NCBI GenBank assembly: GCA_011773785.1
Contig: WVWY01000026.1
Span: 4,521 to 68,520, forward strand
DNA: 64,000 nucleotides
Origin: Candidatus Nitrosomaritimum khambatensis
GTDB lineage: Archaea; Thermoproteota; Nitrososphaeria; Nitrososphaerales; Nitrosopumilaceae
Direction of reading: 5' to 3'
Shown in pieces: positions 17,190 through 26,915 of this stretch (positions are counted from its first letter, which is position 1; the number at the start of each line of letters is the position of its first letter). A program made the position numbers and the translations under genes. The notes below the pieces were generated by a model that saw nothing but the letters and a program-made list of their open reading frames with translations, had not been told where the DNA came from and did no database searches.

Positions 17190-19382
17190 CTATTCTTTGT
17201 CTATAAACTCGCCGACACCAGGTGGTTCAGGAGCAAGGCCTTTTCTTTTTCTGATGTCTGCCATCATTGGACCTATCATTGATTTTGGAATTTCTGCCCA
17301 TTGTTTGAATGATGTATTCCAAGTGGCTCGACCAGCGGTTTGTCCTCTCATCTCTTCAGAAAGTGTAAAGGTTTCTGAAGCGGGAATCTCACCAACAATT
17401 ATGCTTGATGCACCTTTTTGCTGCATGTCAAGAACCTTACCACGTTTACCAGAAAGTACTGTTGCAACATTTCCAACCAAATCAGTTGGCACCCTAACTT
17501 CAATTGCTAAAATTGGTTCTAGAATTGAAGTGCCAGCAGTTAACAATGCTCCCATACATGCACGTCGGGATGCAGGTCCTAATTGTGATAGACCTCTATG
17601 TGCAGTGTCTTCGTGTGGAACAAAGTGAGTAAAGATGAATTTGCAGTCCCTCATCTGCTCTTTACAAAGTGGGCCTTCTCTCATTACTTCATCAAATCCT
17701 GAATTAATAGAGTCAGTTGACTCTTGTACAAACTGGACACCTTTGGTTCCATTAATCAAAACATTTCCTCGGGAATCAAATCTCATTACACGCTTGATTG
17801 TATCAGTATCCCATCCTTCTTTCTTTAGAAGGTCTGAAACTACCTTTTTGTCTTTAAGGTCACTAATCTCACCAGTTCGGAGCATCTGTGCAATGTTTGG
17901 TTCTAAGGGTTCTACTTTCATGAAAATCTTGTTGTGGCGGTTTGGTGATTTTGACATGATTGGCTCACATGTTCCTTTGACAGTCTCTCTATAGTTGATT
18001 AATGGTTCTGAAGTTACAATCTCAATTTTTGCATCTTGAATTCTGTGGGTTGCAACATCTAGGTGTAATACACCCATTCCTGCAACAATTGTCTCACCGC
18101 TTTCCTCATCAATTTTTACTACAAGGTTTGGGTCCTCAATTGTTAGTTGCTTTAAAACCTCTACTAGTTTTGGCAAATCTTTGGGATGTTTGGGTTCAAC
18201 TGCAATCTGAACTACTGGTTCAGACACATACTTTACACCTTCAAACAATGGCATTTCTTTGAGGGTAGAAATTGTATTACCAGCTCTAGCTTCAGTTAAT
18301 CCTAATAATGCTGGAATGTTTCCAGAACCTAATTCTCCTACTTGTTCTCTTTGGTTTCCCATGAAAAAGTTGACAGATTGGATTCGGCCTTCTCGTTTTG
18401 CATCAATGATGTTAATTGTCTGACCATCTTTGATGGTTCCTGAAAATAGTCTACCAATAGCTACAGGACCTGCTGCAGGATCTAATACCATGTTTACAAC
18501 CATCATAATTGTTGGGCCATCATCACTGCACGCTAACAATGCTTTTCCAATATCTGAATCCAAGTCCCCTTTCCAAATTTGTGGGATTCTGTATTGTTGG
18601 GCAACATGGGGTGGTGGATGATGTTTTACAACCATACCTAGGACTGCATCAGCCAAAGGAGCTTTTTCAACAAGGTCTGCTACTTTTTCATTTTGATATG
18701 CATCAATTACGTCTTTGAATGTAATTCCTCTCTCTTTCATAATGTCAACGTTGATTGCCCACCTATCTTTTGCAGAACCAAAAGTTACACTAGCATCTTG
18801 AATTGATACTTTCCACTTGTCTTTGTATTCAGGTTCTGCATAGGTTTCAACTAGTTGATTAAAATTTGAAACAACTGCTGCAAGTGTTTCTTGCATTTTT
18901 TCTGGAGTCAGACGAAGTTCTTTGATTAGACGGTCTACTTTGTTGATAAACAAAACTGGCTTTACTCGCTCTTCAAGGGCCATTCTGGTTACAGTTTCAG
19001 TCTGTGTCATGATTCCTTCTACTGCATCACATACTACTACTGCACCATCAATTGCTCTGAGGCTTCTAATTACCCTGCCACTAAAGTCTACGTGGCCTGG
19101 CGTATCAATCATGTTTATGACGTATTCTTTGTCTTTTTGAGAAAAGTGTAAAGTAACATTTGCCTGGTAAATTGTAATTCCTCTTTCTTGCTCTTCTTTG
19201 TCAAAGTCCATTGCAAGGGCTTTACCGGCTGCTGAAGGGGCAATAATTCCAGAATATGCCAACAAGCTATCACTCATGGTGGTTTTTCCGTGATCTACGT
19301 GCGCAATAACACCAAAGTTTCTGATTTGATCCTTGTTTTTGATGATTTTTAGGACCTCACCTGTTGACTTGTATTTTACCAT
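17190..19382 (-). CDS. fusA: Translation elongation factor aEF-2
   Basis: NFGVIAHVDHGKTTMSDSLL, DFDKEEQERGITI, MIDTPGHVDFSGRV, NKVDRL. Confidence 0.97.
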   Translation of the reverse strand: MVKYKSTGEVLKIIKNKDQIRNFGVIAHVDHGKTTMSDSLLAYSGIIAPSAAGKALAMDFDKEEQERGITIYQANVTLHFSQKDKEYVINMIDTPGHVDFSGRVIRSLRAIDGAVVVCDAVEGIMTQTETVTRMALEERVKPVLFINKVDRLIKELRLTPEKMQETLAAVVSNFNQLVETYAEPEYKDKWKVSIQDASVTFGSAKDRWAINVDIMKERGITFKDVIDAYQNEKVADLVEKAPLADAVLGMVVKHHPPPHVAQQYRIPQIWKGDLDSDIGKALLACSDDGPTIMMVVNMVLDPAAGPVAIGRLFSGTIKDGQTINIIDAKREGRIQSVNFFMGNQREQVGELGSGNIPALLGLTEARAGNTISTLKEMPLFEGVKYVSEPVVQIAVEPKHPKDLPKLVEVLKQLTIEDPNLVVKIDEESGETIVAGMGVLHLDVATHRIQDAKIEIVTSEPLINYRETVKGTCEPIMSKSPNRHNKIFMKVEPLEPNIAQMLRTGEISDLKDKKVVSDLLKKEGWDTDTIKRVMRFDSRGNVLINGTKGVQFVQESTDSINSGFDEVMREGPLCKEQMRDCKFIFTHFVPHEDTAHRGLSQLGPASRRACMGALLTAGTSILEPILAIEVRVPTDLVGNVATVLSGKRGKVLDMQQKGASSIIVGEIPASETFTLSEEMRGQTAGRATWNTSFKQWAEIPKSMIGPMMADIRKRKGLAPEPPGVGEFIDKE

Positions 19383-19433
19383 ATTCGCAAACCAAGTTAT
19401 TCAGCTATTAAATCTTGTGAGATAGATAGAGAA

Positions 19434-20339
19434 CTAATAGATCATAACATCACTAACTTTTCTAAAGTTTTTTGCCAAAACAAAATGACAGTCTTTTTGG
19501 TTTTTTCTTTTAGCTTTGAGTAAAGGCAAAATTTGTGAAAAAAACGTATAGAAGATAATTTGTGAGATTTTGTTTTTAGAGTTTATTTTTGGATGGATTA
19601 CCTCCAGACCTACTTTCTTCAAGTGTTTTACCAGTTGAAGATTATGAGGATTTGGCTCTTCAAAAATTATTACAGTATCACCTTTCTTTGCACTGAATAA
19701 TTCCATGTGAGAGAACTGCTCAATTCTTTCAAAATGCGCATCATGTCCCAGGAGCTCATAAAATTTGGCAGCTCCATACATTGCTATAGGATAGGTGTAC
19801 ATGTTTCCTAAAATAAAGATTCTTTTTCCAAACTTGGATCTTTTTGCAGAACTCAAAGCAAGTTTATAGTAATCAAAATTTTCAATAGCAAATTTTGAAA
19901 CAATAGAAATACACGTAAGTGCACTATCCAAAAAACTGATACTCCCAGCAGTAAAGACATCTGAGTTTGGAGATTTTAACAGAATTGTTTTAGAACAGGA
20001 ATTTGCTAACCTAGATTTTTCTTGAGATGTAATTGCAATTGCTTTTTTAGCTTTTTTTGCAACTTTAATGTTTGAAATGGTATTGCCTGAAATTGAGACA
20101 AAATATACGGTTTTGTCCTTGACAATTTTTTGACTTTTTAGCAAATCAAGAGGATCCATTGCCTTTACACGAAAATCAGAAAAGGCCTCAGCTAGCATTG
20201 CAGATGCCAGTGAATCGCCGCTTCCCGTAAAAATGGCATTTTTTTGCTGGGCATGACTTATAGGCGCATGTCTTTTGAAATGTTGTAAGAATTTTGTCTG
20301 CATCTTAATGTCCTTTTCATATGCCTCAATTGTCTTCAT
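19434..20339 (-). CDS. SIS-domain sugar isomerase-like protein
   Basis: TGSGDSLASAMLAEAF...VYFVSISGNTISNIKVAKKAK. Confidence 0.75.
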   Translation of the reverse strand: MKTIEAYEKDIKMQTKFLQHFKRHAPISHAQQKNAIFTGSGDSLASAMLAEAFSDFRVKAMDPLDLLKSQKIVKDKTVYFVSISGNTISNIKVAKKAKKAIAITSQEKSRLANSCSKTILLKSPNSDVFTAGSISFLDSALTCISIVSKFAIENFDYYKLALSSAKRSKFGKRIFILGNMYTYPIAMYGAAKFYELLGHDAHFERIEQFSHMELFSAKKGDTVIIFEEPNPHNLQLVKHLKKVGLEVIHPKINSKNKISQIIFYTFFSQILPLLKAKRKNQKDCHFVLAKNFRKVSDVMIY

Positions 20340-20440
20340 GATATGAAAAAATCATCGTCCATATATCAAAATATTTTTTGATCAAATACATCAAAAAAAA
20401 TTACACGAGTTGATTTTACCACAAATAGCTCACAATAGAT

Positions 20441-20508
20441 ATTGCCATAGCAAGCTGGGAATTTGGTTATCTGGCGACATTGGTAACCAAAATCGTCTAT
20501 GGCCACAA
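20441..20508 (+). ncRNA. Candidate H/ACA-like guide RNA
   Basis: Lower stem GCCATAG (20444-20450)/CTATGGC (20497-20503), asymmetric internal loop, upper stem TTTGGTTA (20462-20469)/TAACCAAA (20484-20491), ACA (20505-20507) one nt after the lower stem. Confidence 0.45.
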
Positions 20509-20549
20509 ACAAGTTTTGATTTTTATTACGACATTTTTGAGATATTTTT

Positions 20550-21377
20550 GTGAAAATTACAGTAGGCCATACTCCTGATTCAGATGACGCATTCATGTTT
20601 TATGGAATGTTTACTGGAAAAGTAGAGTCTCCTGATTTTGAGGTAACCCACGTTATTGAGGATATTGAGAAACTTAATCGTAAAGCAACCAATCCTGAGC
20701 TTGACGTTACAGCAGTTTCAGTTCATGCATGTGCATACATTCCAGGATACACCGTTTTGAGAAGTGGTGGGAGTTTTGGAATTGGTTATGGCCCAATAGT
20801 TACTGCAAAAAAACAAATGAGTATAGACGAGATAAAAAACTCAAAGATTGCAATTCCGGGAAAAATGACTTCTGCGTTTTTGTTGTTGCAGTTGATGATT
20901 GGAAAATTTGATTATGTCGAGATGAACTTTTCTGATATTCCACAAGCTGTTAAAAACGGTGAGGTTGAAGCAGGCCTTGTAATTCATGAGACCCAGTTAT
21001 CTTATGAGCAAGAAGGCAATGTCAAAATCCTAGATGTAGGAGAATGGTGGGACAAGACAACCGGAGGGTTACCAGTTCCTTTGGGAATTAATGTAATGAG
21101 AACTTCGCTTGGGATGGATACAATTGTAAAGTTTGACAAGTATTTGCAGGCCTCTATACAGTATGGTCTTGATAATTTGGATGATGCAGTAGAGTATGCT
21201 ATGCAATACAGTCGTGGTAAGCCTAGAGATTTGATTGAAAAATTTGTAAAAATGTATGTCAATCCTGTAACTGTGAATATGGGAGACAAGGGAGAAGAAT
21301 CCATTAGAAGAGTCTTTGAGATGGCAAAAGAAAAGCAATTGGTTCCAGAATTTAATCTCAGTATTGCCACCAAGTAA
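20550..21377 (+). CDS. MqnD-like protein (menaquinone futalosine-pathway family)
   Basis: ITVGHTPDSDDAFMFYGMFTGKV...VTAVSVHACAYIPGYTVLRSGGSFGIGYGPIV. Confidence 0.8.
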   Translation: MKITVGHTPDSDDAFMFYGMFTGKVESPDFEVTHVIEDIEKLNRKATNPELDVTAVSVHACAYIPGYTVLRSGGSFGIGYGPIVTAKKQMSIDEIKNSKIAIPGKMTSAFLLLQLMIGKFDYVEMNFSDIPQAVKNGEVEAGLVIHETQLSYEQEGNVKILDVGEWWDKTTGGLPVPLGINVMRTSLGMDTIVKFDKYLQASIQYGLDNLDDAVEYAMQYSRGKPRDLIEKFVKMYVNPVTVNMGDKGEESIRRVFEMAKEKQLVPEFNLSIATK

Positions 21378-21404
21378 TTATAGTACAAAAAATTTTTAAA
21401 AATA

Positions 21405-21695
21405 ATGGGAGATGGAATTGGCGGTTCTGTTATTGCAATACTATCAGGAAACGCATTTGAGATGATAATAACACATCATCGTAAAGACAACGAAGAAGAG
21501 TATGGTAAAACTGAAAAAATCATTATTGCTAAAGTAGATAATCCTGATCAGCCACAGTATGAAGAAAAAACTAGAGAAGACTTGGAGAGAGCTTTGAAAG
21601 GCCGATTTGTAACTTGCAATGTTCAATATCGAGATTCCAAAACCGACGCACTAGTTTGCAACGTCTTTGTTCAAAATCCTCCTGAAGGTTTCTAG
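21405..21695 (+). CDS. Conserved hypothetical protein
   Basis: 96-aa ORF. Confidence 0.5.
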   Translation: MGDGIGGSVIAILSGNAFEMIITHHRKDNEEEYGKTEKIIIAKVDNPDQPQYEEKTREDLERALKGRFVTCNVQYRDSKTDALVCNVFVQNPPEGF

Positions 21696-21763
21696 TGGTA
21701 AATTTCTTAATTAAATGTAAAATGCCTAATATATGACAAAATCTAAAATTCTTTAGAGTTACG

Positions 21764-22042
21764 GTGTTAATTGATAAAAAGATTCTAGCAGGAGGAATTG
21801 CAATGCTTGTAGTTGGCATGGTTCTAATTTCTATAATAAACTCTTCAACTCCAGCTGGTAGAGCGGGAATGACTGAAGATGAAAAATTTGAGCTTATGAT
21901 TGCCGAAGAAGAAAATCGTAACATGAATACTTTGGCAAGTATTTTGACAGGAATTGGATTTTTGTTAATCCTGATTAGTTTTGGAGCACGAAGGAAAAGA
22001 AGTGGTGCGGCCAAAAAAGAAGAGAAAAAACCTGAGGCCTAA
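21764..22042 (+). CDS. Small 2-TM membrane protein
   Basis: Two hydrophobic segments. Confidence 0.6.
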   Translation: MLIDKKILAGGIAMLVVGMVLISIINSSTPAGRAGMTEDEKFELMIAEEENRNMNTLASILTGIGFLLILISFGARRKRSGAAKKEEKKPEA

Positions 22043-22071
22043 AATATAACCCACAACAATTATAGAAATTC

Positions 22072-22380
22072 ATGATTCACGCAGAAATTTCCATTTATCC
22101 AATGGCTACCCCTAAAACAAGTGCTAGTTTTTACATTGCAAAGGCCATTGAATCAATTCAAGACATGGAAGGAATACGATATCAAATCAATCCAATGGGA
22201 ACAGTTCTAGAGTCCGAGAGTATTGACAAAATCTATGAAGCTTCAAAGTCAATGTCCGAAGTTGTCCATAATTTAGGAGTAGACAGAGTCGAAGTAATTC
22301 TAAAGATTGATTCGCGAAGGGATATTGACAAATCAATGGAAGAAAAATTAGAATCCGTTAAAAAATATCTTGAATCCTAA
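22072..22380 (+). CDS. MTH1187/YkoF-family (DUF77) protein
   Basis: MIHAEISIYPMATPKTSASFYIAKAIESI...YQINPMGTVLES. Confidence 0.8.
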   Translation: MIHAEISIYPMATPKTSASFYIAKAIESIQDMEGIRYQINPMGTVLESESIDKIYEASKSMSEVVHNLGVDRVEVILKIDSRRDIDKSMEEKLESVKKYLES

Positions 22381-23474
22381 AATCTATTTACAACGTTGAA
22401 AAAGGTATCACGCTGTATTGGTTTACGACCAATTTCCTTTACCATAACTTCGAGCTCATGAATAGATGATGCAGTAGGTTTACCAGCAGCCCTATACACT
22501 TCTTCAGAAAATGCAGTTCCAACCAAATCGCTTCCACCATTAGATAAGGCAACTTGAGCAAGTTTTTTCCCATAAGCTACCCAATAGACCGAAATATTGT
22601 TCAAGACATTTGCTAGCATTAATCTTGAAAGAGCTATAACTCTCAAATCATAAACTGAGGAGCATTCATTATTTACTAGATGTTTTTGTTCAAGTTCTGT
22701 ATTATCTAAACTGAATTTGAGTGGAATAAGTGTGATGAATCCATTTGTCTTTTTTTGTAGTTCTCGTAATTTTACCAAATGATCAATTATGTGCTCTGGC
22801 TTTTCAATATGACCATATAGCATAGTAGCATTGCTTTTGATTCCAAGATTATGTGCAGTTTCTACAGTATCAAGCCATTCTTGTCCTGAACATTTACCCC
22901 GTGCAATTTTTGGTCGGATTTCAGGATGAAATAATTCAGCCCCTCCACCTGGCAATGAATCAAGTCCAGCCTCTTTGAGCCTAGATAAAATCTCTTTTAC
23001 TGAATTTTTCGTTAATTTTGCTAGAAAGAAAATTTCAGCTGCTGTTAAAGCTTTAATCTTAAGCTCTGGATGGTTCTTTTTTATTGTCCTCATCATGTCT
23101 TCGTAATAATCTAGTGGAAGTTTTGGATGAAATCCCCCAACGATATGAACTTCAGTTGCGCCCATTTGTTTGGCAATGCCAACTCGCTGTTGAATTTGTT
23201 CTGGAGTTAGAGTGTAAGAATCCTCATCTCCTTCTTTTCTGTAAAATGCACACATTTGACAGCTTGCAGCACAGACATTTGTGTAATTCATATAATAAGA
23301 TGCGGTAAAGGAAACGTCATCACCAATTAATTTTTTTCTTGAATTGTCAGCAACTGCACCAAGTAAATGTAAATTATCATATTCCATCAATTCGACGCCA
23401 TCTTGATAAGACAATTCTTCTCCTGCAATGGCCTTTTCTAGGGCTTTAGAATCCTGAACTAATTGATCTAACAT
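22377..23474 (-). CDS. mqnE: Radical SAM aminofutalosine synthase-like (MqnE)
   Basis: CAASCQMCAFYR cluster motif; GLDSLPGGGAELFHPEIRPKI; NATMLYGHIEKPEHIIDHL is MqnE-like. Confidence 0.78.
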   Translation of the reverse strand: MLDQLVQDSKALEKAIAGEELSYQDGVELMEYDNLHLLGAVADNSRKKLIGDDVSFTASYYMNYTNVCAASCQMCAFYRKEGDEDSYTLTPEQIQQRVGIAKQMGATEVHIVGGFHPKLPLDYYEDMMRTIKKNHPELKIKALTAAEIFFLAKLTKNSVKEILSRLKEAGLDSLPGGGAELFHPEIRPKIARGKCSGQEWLDTVETAHNLGIKSNATMLYGHIEKPEHIIDHLVKLRELQKKTNGFITLIPLKFSLDNTELEQKHLVNNECSSVYDLRVIALSRLMLANVLNNISVYWVAYGKKLAQVALSNGGSDLVGTAFSEEVYRAAGKPTASSIHELEVMVKEIGRKPIQRDTFFNVVNRF

Positions 23475-23533
23475 GATGTATTCCCAGTTCTTCTGGATAT
23501 ATTCCTTAACAGAATATCAAGGAATAAGTATGC

Positions 23534-23725
23534 TTGAAACCAAGAGATACCATGGTCCTGCCCCTTGTTGATGAAGATAAACCAAAATGCTATTTGTGTC
23601 ATGATGGTTTTGAAAATGTAGAAAAATTAAGAGAGCATCAACAACTGGTTCATAAAGATTATTTTGAAAAAAATGATAGCGAGATGAAAAGAGAGCCTGC
23701 ACCTGGGGACGTCACAGTTTTTTAG
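23534..23725 (+). CDS. Small C2H2 zinc-finger protein
   Basis: CYLCHDGFENVEKLREHQQLVH. Confidence 0.7.
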   Translation: MKPRDTMVLPLVDEDKPKCYLCHDGFENVEKLREHQQLVHKDYFEKNDSEMKREPAPGDVTVF

Positions 23726-24197
23726 ATTTTTCTTTTAGTAAATCTTGAGCAAGTTTTTTACTAATCTCAGCAAGGTCATAATCTCTGTCTATATCTAGGG
23801 CCTTTTTGAAATGTTTTATCGCGTCTTCGAGATTACCCAATTCTCCTAAGGAAAGTCCTTTGTATGCCAATGCCATTGCACATTTTTTATCAATTTTGAT
23901 AGCAGAGTCATAGCAAGATATGGCTTCAGAGTATTTTTCAGCAGTGTGGAGTGCAGAGCCTTTGTTGATTAAAGCATCAAGGTTGGTAGGTTGAATTTCT
24001 AGTGCCTTATCATACAGTTTTATGGATTGATGAATTTTGCCCAAAGATTGCAGGGTTACAGCTTTATCGATTAATGCATTTATGTTTGAAGGATCTTTTT
24101 GAAGAACAGAATCATACAATTTAATGGCCTCTGAATAGTTTCCATCCTCACATAATTCATAAGCTTGCGAAAGCATTTCTTCAGTTTCTTTATTCAA
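23712..24197 (-). CDS. TPR-repeat protein
   Basis: Four TPR units. Confidence 0.88.
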   Translation of the reverse strand: MNKETEEMLSQAYELCEDGNYSEAIKLYDSVLQKDPSNINALIDKAVTLQSLGKIHQSIKLYDKALEIQPTNLDALINKGSALHTAEKYSEAISCYDSAIKIDKKCAMALAYKGLSLGELGNLEDAIKHFKKALDIDRDYDLAEISKKLAQDLLKEKSKKL

Positions 24198-24325
24198 TTA
24201 GTTTTTGATAATATTTTCTTAATAATATAGATTAAGTTGGAGTCAATTCTACATTTCCAAAATTTTGATTTTATAATTAATATCCCCATAGAAAGTCTTA
24301 TCATAAAGAACGTATTGACACAATT

Positions 24326-24673
24326 ATGGAGATTCAAGACGCCGTAGAAAAAATTTTGAAGGTTAGCCCATCTGTTCGAGTAGTGACAGTATGTGACCTA
24401 AATGGGAAACTAGTATTCTCAGAGCGTTCCAAAAGGGTCAAAATCTTGGTCAACAAAAAACAGAGCTTGGCATCATTAAAGGCCGCGGCAAAGGATTGGA
24501 AACAAAGACGAAAACTTGCCAGAACTCTAGGAACATGCAAATATGTCGTTGCAGAATATGATAAGGTAAAAAGAATCGTTATCCCTGCGGGAAGAAACCA
24601 TATCTTGTATGTAACTACTACAGCGGCATTTGATCATAACAAAGTGATAAGGAAGGTTAGATCTTTCAAGTAA
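24326..24673 (+). CDS. Thaumarchaeal conserved protein, paralog of 12837-13214
   Basis: Shared sequence pattern with the other copy. Confidence 0.65.
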   Translation: MEIQDAVEKILKVSPSVRVVTVCDLNGKLVFSERSKRVKILVNKKQSLASLKAAAKDWKQRRKLARTLGTCKYVVAEYDKVKRIVIPAGRNHILYVTTTAAFDHNKVIRKVRSFK

Positions 24674-24775
24674 CAAATTCCTTCCAAACTATTATTTTTA
24701 AAATTAAAAAATTCTAGAATACTCTTTAGTATCCTCTAACAACAATACTCTTGAATATTTTTTTAGTTCTAGAAG

Positions 24776-25027
24776 TTAATCGAGTTTTCGTCTACCTGTT
24801 CCTCTACCTGAGCTTATCCACAAGCCCTTGGTATTGGTGGTAGGAGTGCTTGCAATATCACCAAATTTTATTTTGCCAGTTCCACGACCAACGGTGATAT
24901 ACTTATCTTTAGATGCAGCCTTTTTTGACTCTTGATATTTTTTGTATGCTGCACCTGACCAATTGTCTTCTTCTTTTTCAGATATTCTTCTCGTAGTGCC
25001 TCGTCCGCCAACTCTTACTATTCCCAT
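24776..25027 (-). CDS. Small basic Gly/Arg-rich hypothetical protein
   Basis: Repeated GRGT(G/T) motifs. Confidence 0.55.
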   Translation of the reverse strand: MGIVRVGGRGTTRRISEKEEDNWSGAAYKKYQESKKAASKDKYITVGRGTGKIKFGDIASTPTTNTKGLWISSGRGTGRRKLD

Positions 25028-25143
25028 GAAATATCACACTATATGGTTAGTTCACATTAATAAGACTTTGAAGATCATAAAATTTTCCAAAAATACCAAG
25101 AAATTTTACGCGAAAATGCTGTAAAAAATAAAAAAATTAAGCC

Positions 25144-25704
25144 TTAATCGTAAATCATCAAATCTTTTTCTTCAAGCAAACTGTGAAGATTGTTTACAGA
25201 CCTATAGACATCTTTCTCAGTTTTTGCTCCAGTGCAGACTAGTTTCCCTGAGGAGAAGATCAAAATTACTGTTTTAGGGTCAACCATCCTATGAATTAAT
25301 CCCGGAAACTGCTCAGGTTCATACATACTTCTAGGAATTGTTCTTGCTGCCTTTTCCAAATGGACCTTACCTCCTAAATTAATTGAAGAGACAATATTTT
25401 GTACTGTTACATCAGCATCTTTTTTGATGTTAATTCTTCCCTTTCGAAGTTTTTCCACGACAGTCTTTACTGCTTTTTTTGCTAGTTCTTCGGACTTGGA
25501 ACCAGTGCAAACCATTTTTCCTGTTCTAAAAAGAAGTGTTGCAGTTTTTGGAGATTTTAATCTAAAAACAGCTCCTGGAAATTGGTCTGGATTATACTCT
25601 ACGTCAGGGAATTTTTCTTGTATTTTGTTTAGATCCAATTTTTGATCTATAGTAGCTGAGGCAACAACGTTAACAATTTCTATAATAGGAGTGGTTTGTG
25701 TCAC
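25144..25704 (-). CDS. tbp: TATA-box-binding protein
   Basis: Two TBP repeats: EYNPDQFPGAVFRLKSPKTATLLFRTGKMVCTGSKS / YEPEQFPGLIHRMVDPKTVILIFSSGKLVCTGAKT. Confidence 0.97.
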   Translation of the reverse strand: MTQTTPIIEIVNVVASATIDQKLDLNKIQEKFPDVEYNPDQFPGAVFRLKSPKTATLLFRTGKMVCTGSKSEELAKKAVKTVVEKLRKGRINIKKDADVTVQNIVSSINLGGKVHLEKAARTIPRSMYEPEQFPGLIHRMVDPKTVILIFSSGKLVCTGAKTEKDVYRSVNNLHSLLEEKDLMIYD

Positions 25705-25778
25705 AGAAAAGTTCCTTATTAGACCTTATTTAAATAAATTTGAATTTTAGTTTGTCTTAATGTTTGTACTATGACCTG

Positions 25779-26003
25779 TCAAGAGTGTTTGTTTCTAGGT
25801 TCTATCTCTAGGGATTTGTTAAAAGATTCTATCGCTTCCTCATATCTACCTAAACTTCGTAACGCTGTTCCCTTTAGATTCCACAAATCTGGATCTTGTG
25901 GGTTACCTAACAACGCTTGCTCAAAAAAAGAAAGCGCCTCTTGATAATTTCCAGATTCCATATTATTTTTTCCCATTGTTACAAGTTCGGAAATGTCATC
26001 CAT
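25779..26003 (-). CDS. Small TPR protein
   Basis: Two TPR units. Confidence 0.75.
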   Translation of the reverse strand: MDDISELVTMGKNNMESGNYQEALSFFEQALLGNPQDPDLWNLKGTALRSLGRYEEAIESFNKSLEIEPRNKHS

Positions 26004-26071
26004 GCTTTTCTTTAAACTTCTTTTGTATTATAATTTTAAAAATTTCAGCACTTTGCATATTCAAGGAAAAA

Positions 26072-26287
26072 TTAGTCCGTATCTCCTTGAAGATTTTCCA
26101 TTTTCCCATAAAAGTACATTTTTTGAATCATCTCTTGTAAAACCTCTTTTTCTCCTTCCAAGGCCTCTTTCTGATTCCATAATTTGGATATGCAGTCAAT
26201 TTTTTCTTCTTCCGTCAAATCTGAAATCTTTACCTTTTCTTTGTTGTAAAAAATTTCAATCTCGTCAGGTTTTTGCAGATCATCCAT
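26072..26287 (-). CDS. Hypothetical protein
   Basis: 71-aa charged ORF. Confidence 0.5.
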   Translation of the reverse strand: MDDLQKPDEIEIFYNKEKVKISDLTEEEKIDCISKLWNQKEALEGEKEVLQEMIQKMYFYGKMENLQGDTD

Positions 26288-26466
26288 AGTTAGAAGAAAG
26301 TGGCATTCAAGATTAATTTTTTCAATACACCAATGGATCTAATAATTTATCATTGTATATTGTATCATGCCTAAAACTCAAAAAAACAAACAATTTTGAT
26401 TGAATTTTTAACAAAAATACAGTAAAACCATCAAAATTTAAATTCATTTTCAATGTATCTTGGACA

Positions 26467-26907
26467 ATGGGTCTAGATAAAACTGATGAGAAGATTCTAA
26501 AGAACCTGATTTCAGATGCTAGACTTTCAGCAAGACAACTTGCTTTGAAAATGGGAATGTCTACTGTAACTATCCTGTCACGGATAAAAAAATTGGAAAA
26601 ACAAAAGATCATTCAAGGCTATACTGCAAATATAGATCATGAGCTATTGGGTTATGACCTTACTGCCATAATCGAAATAATTGCAAAAAACGACATTGTT
26701 GAAATTGAAAACAAATTATCAAAAATGGACAACGTTGTTTGTGTATACGATATTACGGGCAGTACTGACACAATAGCAATTGCAAAATTCAAAGGAAGAA
26801 ATGAACTAAGTGAATTTGTAAAATCTCTTTCTTCGATGCCTAATGTAGAGAATACAATAACGCGAGTAGTGCTAAACACAGTTAAAGAAGATTTCAGGTT
26901 AACCTAG
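26467..26907 (+). CDS. Lrp/AsnC-family transcriptional regulator
   Basis: LDKTDEKILKNLISDARLSARQLALKMGMSTVTILSRIKKLEKQKIIQGY. Confidence 0.92.
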   Translation: MGLDKTDEKILKNLISDARLSARQLALKMGMSTVTILSRIKKLEKQKIIQGYTANIDHELLGYDLTAIIEIIAKNDIVEIENKLSKMDNVVCVYDITGSTDTIAIAKFKGRNELSEFVKSLSSMPNVENTITRVVLNTVKEDFRLT

Positions 26908-26915
26908 GTGAGAAA

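Noticed and set aside
18002-18262. Plus-strand ORFs overlapping EF-2 (also 17197, 17635, 18430, 18509, 18922)
   Set aside because: Shadow ORFs antisense to a clear aEF-2 gene
20462-20491. Inverted repeat as a DNA operator for SIS/mqnD-like genes
   Set aside because: The outer stem plus ACA arrangement fits an RNA better, though an operator is not excluded
20366-20596. 76-aa minus-strand ORF
   Set aside because: Overlaps the mqnD-like start and the structured intergenic repeat; no protein-like features
26867-26875. TAGTGCTAA inside the Lrp/AsnC coding sequence
   Set aside because: Within coding sequence with no paired box; shows that single 9-mers occur by chance, so only the spaced pair is informative
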